From JANQTF01 sp041741415 (lineage in GTDB: Bacteria > Bacteroidota > Bacteroidia > J057): a stretch of DNA of 64,000 nucleotides. The notes beneath the pieces were generated by a model. The model searched no databases. It had not been told where the DNA came from and saw only the letters and a program-made list of their open reading frames with translations. Both the position numbers and the translations under genes were made by a program. Numbering within the stretch: the first letter of the stretch is position 1; every line of letters starts with the position of its first letter. Positions 61,142 through 64,000 of this stretch are shown piece after piece. The stretch spans positions 124,001 to 188,000 of the forward strand of contig JBGSKC010000035.1 of the NCBI GenBank assembly GCA_041741415.1, written 5' to 3'.

Positions 61142-61896
61142 TGAAAAGACTCATTGACTTCGCCGGAGGCCGCAACCTCGTGAACGATGACCTGGCCGCA
61201 ATCCAGGCCAACCTGGACAACCTTGCCCTGATGTGGGGCCAGGTGGGACCGTTTGTGATTTCAGGGGTGAACTTCTCTCTGGTGAGCGGCAACCTGTTCA
61301 ACGTCTCTGCTGGCCTGGTGATGCTGAATGGCCGGGTAGTGGAGTTTCCTGCTCAGCAGATGGACCTCACCGCATCGAAGGCCATCACCCAGGTGGTGAC
61401 TGACGTGGACAGCAGGGAGTATGACCTGCTGGGCATTAGCAAGCCCGGAAACAAGAACTATGCTGCCACCGTGGTAGCTGGCACGATTGGCAGCCCGGTG
61501 GTTGGCAACGAGTACATCTTCGTGCAGAAGGTGGCTGGTGTGACCCTGCCGCAGGTGCGGCGATTCCGGCACGCACTCGATGAGATGCAGTACCGGACCG
61601 GCACGATGCTCATGGTGAATAACAGCCTGGCAGGCAAGTTTGTCCCCGCCACGTTCTCTAACAGCTATGGCATTGACGAGTGGCTGGGGTGGGAACTTCG
61701 CACCGCAGCCCAGGGGTCTATCGCACCAGGTGCAGACCTGCGAGACCTGGCACTGATTGGTGCCGGTGGAGCATACGCCGTAGGTGACAGCCCCGACCTG
61801 CTGGCAACATCAGGAGCCACCAGCCTACTCACCCTGTATGCAGTTCACATGGTTCAATTTATCGGCACCCGGGATCTCTGGACCAATAGCTTCTAA
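61141..61896 (+). CDS. Hypothetical tail/fibre-attachment protein
   Basis: 251 residues with beta-rich repeats (VSGNLFNVSAGLVMLNGRVVEF), like N-terminal tail-fibre or baseplate-fibre connectors. The start overlaps the preceding stop by 1 base (TAATG). Not recognised; assigned by context. Confidence 0.6.
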   Translation: MKRLIDFAGGRNLVNDDLAAIQANLDNLALMWGQVGPFVISGVNFSLVSGNLFNVSAGLVMLNGRVVEFPAQQMDLTASKAITQVVTDVDSREYDLLGISKPGNKNYAATVVAGTIGSPVVGNEYIFVQKVAGVTLPQVRRFRHALDEMQYRTGTMLMVNNSLAGKFVPATFSNSYGIDEWLGWELRTAAQGSIAPGADLRDLALIGAGGAYAVGDSPDLLATSGATSLLTLYAVHMVQFIGTRDLWTNSF

Positions 61897-61906
61897 GCTT
61901 CTAATC

Positions 61907-62554
61907 ATGCCACTTCGCAAGCACATAGTGAGCCCAGGGCAGAGCCTGGTAGATGTAGCCCTCCAGCGTGTAGGGAGCGCAGAGGGTGTGCTTGCACTCA
62001 TGGCTCTGAACCCGGCACTGAGCTTTAACAGCTACCTCCAGGCTGGGCAGCAACTGGTCTATGATGACCAGGTGAGCACGCCCACGACCAGGCTGTGGCA
62101 GGGGCGGGCCTATGTGCCGAACCTGCGCGAAATGCAGGCGCTATGCAGCCTGCTGGCTCCTGAGTATTTCCGCTTTAACTGGAGCCTGGTGCCTGATGGC
62201 TCCCGGCTCCGCGTGGTGAGCCTGGAGATGGAAGTGACCGGCATCATTGCATCGGCTGTCTTCAGCGAGGACATCTTGATCTACCTTGACGGCGACCTGG
62301 TGGGCCAGGGGCAAGGTGGCACAGCCACCTACACAGACTTCGTGAGCAAGCGCCTCGATCATGGCACGATCAACGTGGTTGGGCTGTTCGGCTTCTATCC
62401 TGGCCTCACCTACACCTTCAAGCTGCCCTTCGACTTCATCACGCTCATAGATGGCCAGGTCTGTACCGGCTACCTGCTCGAGCTTCCAATCACCTTCTCA
62501 GGCACCGGCCTGGTAATCCCTTCATTCGACTACAGCCTCCCAATAATCTTATAA
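61907..62554 (+). CDS. LysM-like domain tail protein
   Basis: 215 residues from ATG 61907. The N-terminal about 50 residues are LysM-like: HIVSPGQSLVDVALQRVGSA, MALNPALSFNSYLQAGQQL. The remainder is beta-rich and unrecognised. LysM can bind peptidoglycan, so a role at the tail tip is plausible. 10 bases after the previous gene. Confidence 0.7.
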   Translation: MPLRKHIVSPGQSLVDVALQRVGSAEGVLALMALNPALSFNSYLQAGQQLVYDDQVSTPTTRLWQGRAYVPNLREMQALCSLLAPEYFRFNWSLVPDGSRLRVVSLEMEVTGIIASAVFSEDILIYLDGDLVGQGQGGTATYTDFVSKRLDHGTINVVGLFGFYPGLTYTFKLPFDFITLIDGQVCTGYLLELPITFSGTGLVIPSFDYSLPIIL

Positions 62555-62556
62555 AA

Positions 62557-63795
62557 ATGCCAATTACGTACGCAAACAAAACCCAGGCTACTACGCCCAG
62601 CGTGCCAGTCACAGAGCAGTGGAGGGCTGTCGATGCCAACGAGGTAAAGACCGTGGTAAACGCGCTGGAGACGGCGCTGGGAGCTACAGTGATTATCGGA
62701 AGCGGCCCACCCCAATCTGCAAATGGTCTTAATGGCCAATACTGGATGGACCAAGCTGATGGAAAGATATTCGGACCGAAAACTGCAGGGGCATGGAATC
62801 TTTCCACCTTCTTTTATGTGAGGCGGCTTGGAAACAGCGCCAATGCACTGGTCGAAGTCAGCGACCAGGGCCAAACCGTGAATATCCGAGCGGCTGGTGC
62901 AGTCACTATTGGAGATGAGCTGGGTGTAAATCAGTTTGCATTTATCGGGAGCTCCGACAGCTTCGCCTTCCTTAACCAAGGCAGCGGGCTTACGGTGCTT
63001 GCGGTCGTGACCACCGAAAACAATGAGCAGATCATTGTGACAGCTCCCGATGCCACAGTAAGCGGCCCCAACCAGGCAACTCACCTCATTGCGAGGAACA
63101 GTGGAGGGAAGCTGCTGTCTTACCCGTTGCCATCGCCCAGCTCTGGCAACACGATCCTGAACGGGACGGTGGACCCTGGAGCAGGAACGGGCAACAACGG
63201 CGACTTCTACATCAACACATCTACTCTTAAGATATTCGGGCCAAAGGCTTCCGGAGCCTGGACTTTTGGTGTGGACATGCTTGGAGCTGACGGAGCTCCA
63301 GGCCAGAATGGGGAGGGTGTTTTAGCCGGTGGCACAACGAAGCAGGTGTTGAGGAAAGCCTCCAACACTGATTTTGACATGGAGTGGGCAACCGTCACAA
63401 TGTTTGACGGAACTGGCCTTGTGAATGGCGATATCATGATCTACTATTCGCTGGATCAGACCTTCAAGCGAGACCCCAAGTCTACGGTGAACGCTACCAC
63501 AGGCGATGTGGGAAGCATCAACCTGAACGCCAAAACCGGCAGCGCCTATGGGGAGCCGGATCCACACACAGTCAACACAGTCACGATCAGCACCACCCTG
63601 GCCACCGATGGCTTTGCAACCCTTCGCATCCAAACGGCTGCTGAACCTACCTGGGCCTACGCAGGATTAAGCCCTACCATACGGAAGGTAGGGATGAGCG
63701 CCTGGAGTGCTTCTGGAGTCAACAAGGTGCTCCTCCAGTGCATCAATACGGCCACGCCTGTCATCGAAATCATCCACTTGGGAGTAGAAGCATAA
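62557..63795 (+). CDS. Tail fibre-like protein
   Basis: 412 residues. Two repeats of a motif: GQYWMDQADGKIFGPKTAG (about 60) and GDFYINTSTLKIFGPKASG (about 215). After the second comes a collagen-like GADGAPGQNGEG and VLRKASNTDFDMEW, common in tail fibres. The C-terminal part is probably receptor-binding. ORF follows the LysM gene by 2 bases and precedes the truncated last gene with a TAATG junction. Confidence 0.8.
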   Translation: MPITYANKTQATTPSVPVTEQWRAVDANEVKTVVNALETALGATVIIGSGPPQSANGLNGQYWMDQADGKIFGPKTAGAWNLSTFFYVRRLGNSANALVEVSDQGQTVNIRAAGAVTIGDELGVNQFAFIGSSDSFAFLNQGSGLTVLAVVTTENNEQIIVTAPDATVSGPNQATHLIARNSGGKLLSYPLPSPSSGNTILNGTVDPGAGTGNNGDFYINTSTLKIFGPKASGAWTFGVDMLGADGAPGQNGEGVLAGGTTKQVLRKASNTDFDMEWATVTMFDGTGLVNGDIMIYYSLDQTFKRDPKSTVNATTGDVGSINLNAKTGSAYGEPDPHTVNTVTISTTLATDGFATLRIQTAAEPTWAYAGLSPTIRKVGMSAWSASGVNKVLLQCINTATPVIEIIHLGVEA

Positions 63796-64000
63796 TGAGG
63801 AGAGCAGCCCTTTTGCGGGCCGCTGCCAAGCCGGTGGCTGCCCCTTTTGACCCGACTGTCGCACCGTATTTTGTGCGATACAAGACCGCGAAGCCTGGCT
63901 ACGCCACCGTGGTTGGTGGTGATGGCAAAACGATGTTCGTGGACTGCCCACAGGACAGCGTCGCTGAGGGGCCGACATGGCCAGGTCTGCAAACGGAAAG
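63795..64000 (+). CDS. Tail-region protein, 3' end outside window
   Basis: Starts at ATG 63795 (overlapping the fibre stop TAATG) and is open to the window edge (about 68 codons). The N-terminus is Ala/Arg-rich; the visible part (FDPTVAPYFVRYKTAK) does not reveal the family. Probably another tail fibre or fibre chaperone. Confidence 0.6.
   Translation, partial: MRRAALLRAAAKPVAAPFDPTVAPYFVRYKTAKPGYATVVGGDGKTMFVDCPQDSVAEGPTWPGLQTE

Larger units (their letters stand above)
30449..64000 (+). mobile_element. Mu-like transposable prophage (right end outside window)
   Basis: The element runs from the interrupted MFS gene to the window edge. It carries a CI/LexA-type repressor, a Cro-like gene, MuA- and MuB-like transposition proteins, DUF3164, GemA, terminase, DUF935 portal, MuF, gpG-like protein, ClpP-type protease, capsid, contractile-tail sheath and tube, tail chaperone, tape measure, baseplate and fibre genes. 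The order of the left part (repressor, ner/cro, A, B) is that of phage Mu. The exact left border is uncertain by some bases because the second end is not visible. Confidence 0.93.

Noticed and set aside
30449..64000. CRISPR array or diversity-generating retroelement
   Set aside because: No regularly spaced direct repeats with spacers, no reverse transcriptase and no template repeat seen; a retroelement could still lie beyond the window.

Overview
The window joins two different pieces of DNA. Positions 1 to about 30,450 are chromosome of a member of the Bacteroidota. The evidence is the set of families present: a DUF4175 coiled-coil protein, a DUF4159 protein, a DUF4249-type lipoprotein, a YwqK/MORN-like protein and futalosine-pathway menaquinone synthesis. 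A TAnnTTTG-type promoter element also occurs in the phage part. The fairly high GC and the general gene style would fit a Saprospiria-like or related marine/freshwater bacterium, but the genus cannot be named from sequence alone. From about 30,450 to the right edge (33.5 kb, still open at 64,000) lies a Mu-like transposable prophage. It has interrupted an MFS transporter gene after roughly 85 codons.

Host part. A partial gene and an enoyl-CoA hydratase are followed by about 1.1 kb without genes. This gap holds many DnaA-box-like nonamers (TTATCCACA and close variants) and AT-rich stretches, so it is a good oriC candidate. Then come thiL, an exodeoxyribonuclease III, a huge DUF4175 membrane/coiled-coil protein overlapping an RsbW-like ATPase, and ybeY. 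Three near-identical parS palindromes precede mnmG (gidA). An origin-like region and parS sites about 7 kb apart, next to mnmG, suggest the window lies at the chromosome origin. Next are a methyltransferase, a minus-strand operon (metallo-beta-lactamase-fold hydrolase, mqnD, CHAD protein), yicC, several secreted or lipid-anchored proteins, a 2,4-dienoyl-CoA-reductase-like SDR, a crtI-like phytoene desaturase, a DoxX/Gfo-Idh pair and an M19 dipeptidase.

Prophage part. The left end carries repeated GGGCAAA-containing elements spaced about 40 bp apart, as expected for transposase binding sites. Then follow a minus-strand CI/LexA-type repressor, a divergent operator and Cro-like gene, MuA-like transposase, MuB-like ATPase, DUF3164, a structured RNA candidate with a tRNA T-arm-like hairpin, GemA/gp16 and many small early genes. 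The early operon ends with a four-gene tail: a membrane protein, a small protein, a secreted DUF5060 glycoside-hydrolase-like protein with a T9SS-like C-terminal sorting domain, and a 70-residue protein. A terminator-flanked single gene (moron-like) and a short operon with an operator-covered promoter come next.

The packaging module (terminase small and large subunits, portal fused to MuF-type head protein, gpG-like protein, a neck/tail protein and a gp36-like protein) is on the minus strand. It is bounded by a bidirectional terminator and a divergent promoter region. The remaining structural genes run on the plus strand: ClpP-type protease/scaffold, major capsid, tail sheath, tail tube, tail assembly chaperone, tape measure, baseplate series and tail fibre. 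The tail chaperone has a canonical A AAA AAG slippery site followed by a hairpin, and reading the -1 frame gives an extended protein reaching exactly to the tape-measure start. No endolysin or spanin was recognised, and the right end of the element is outside the window.
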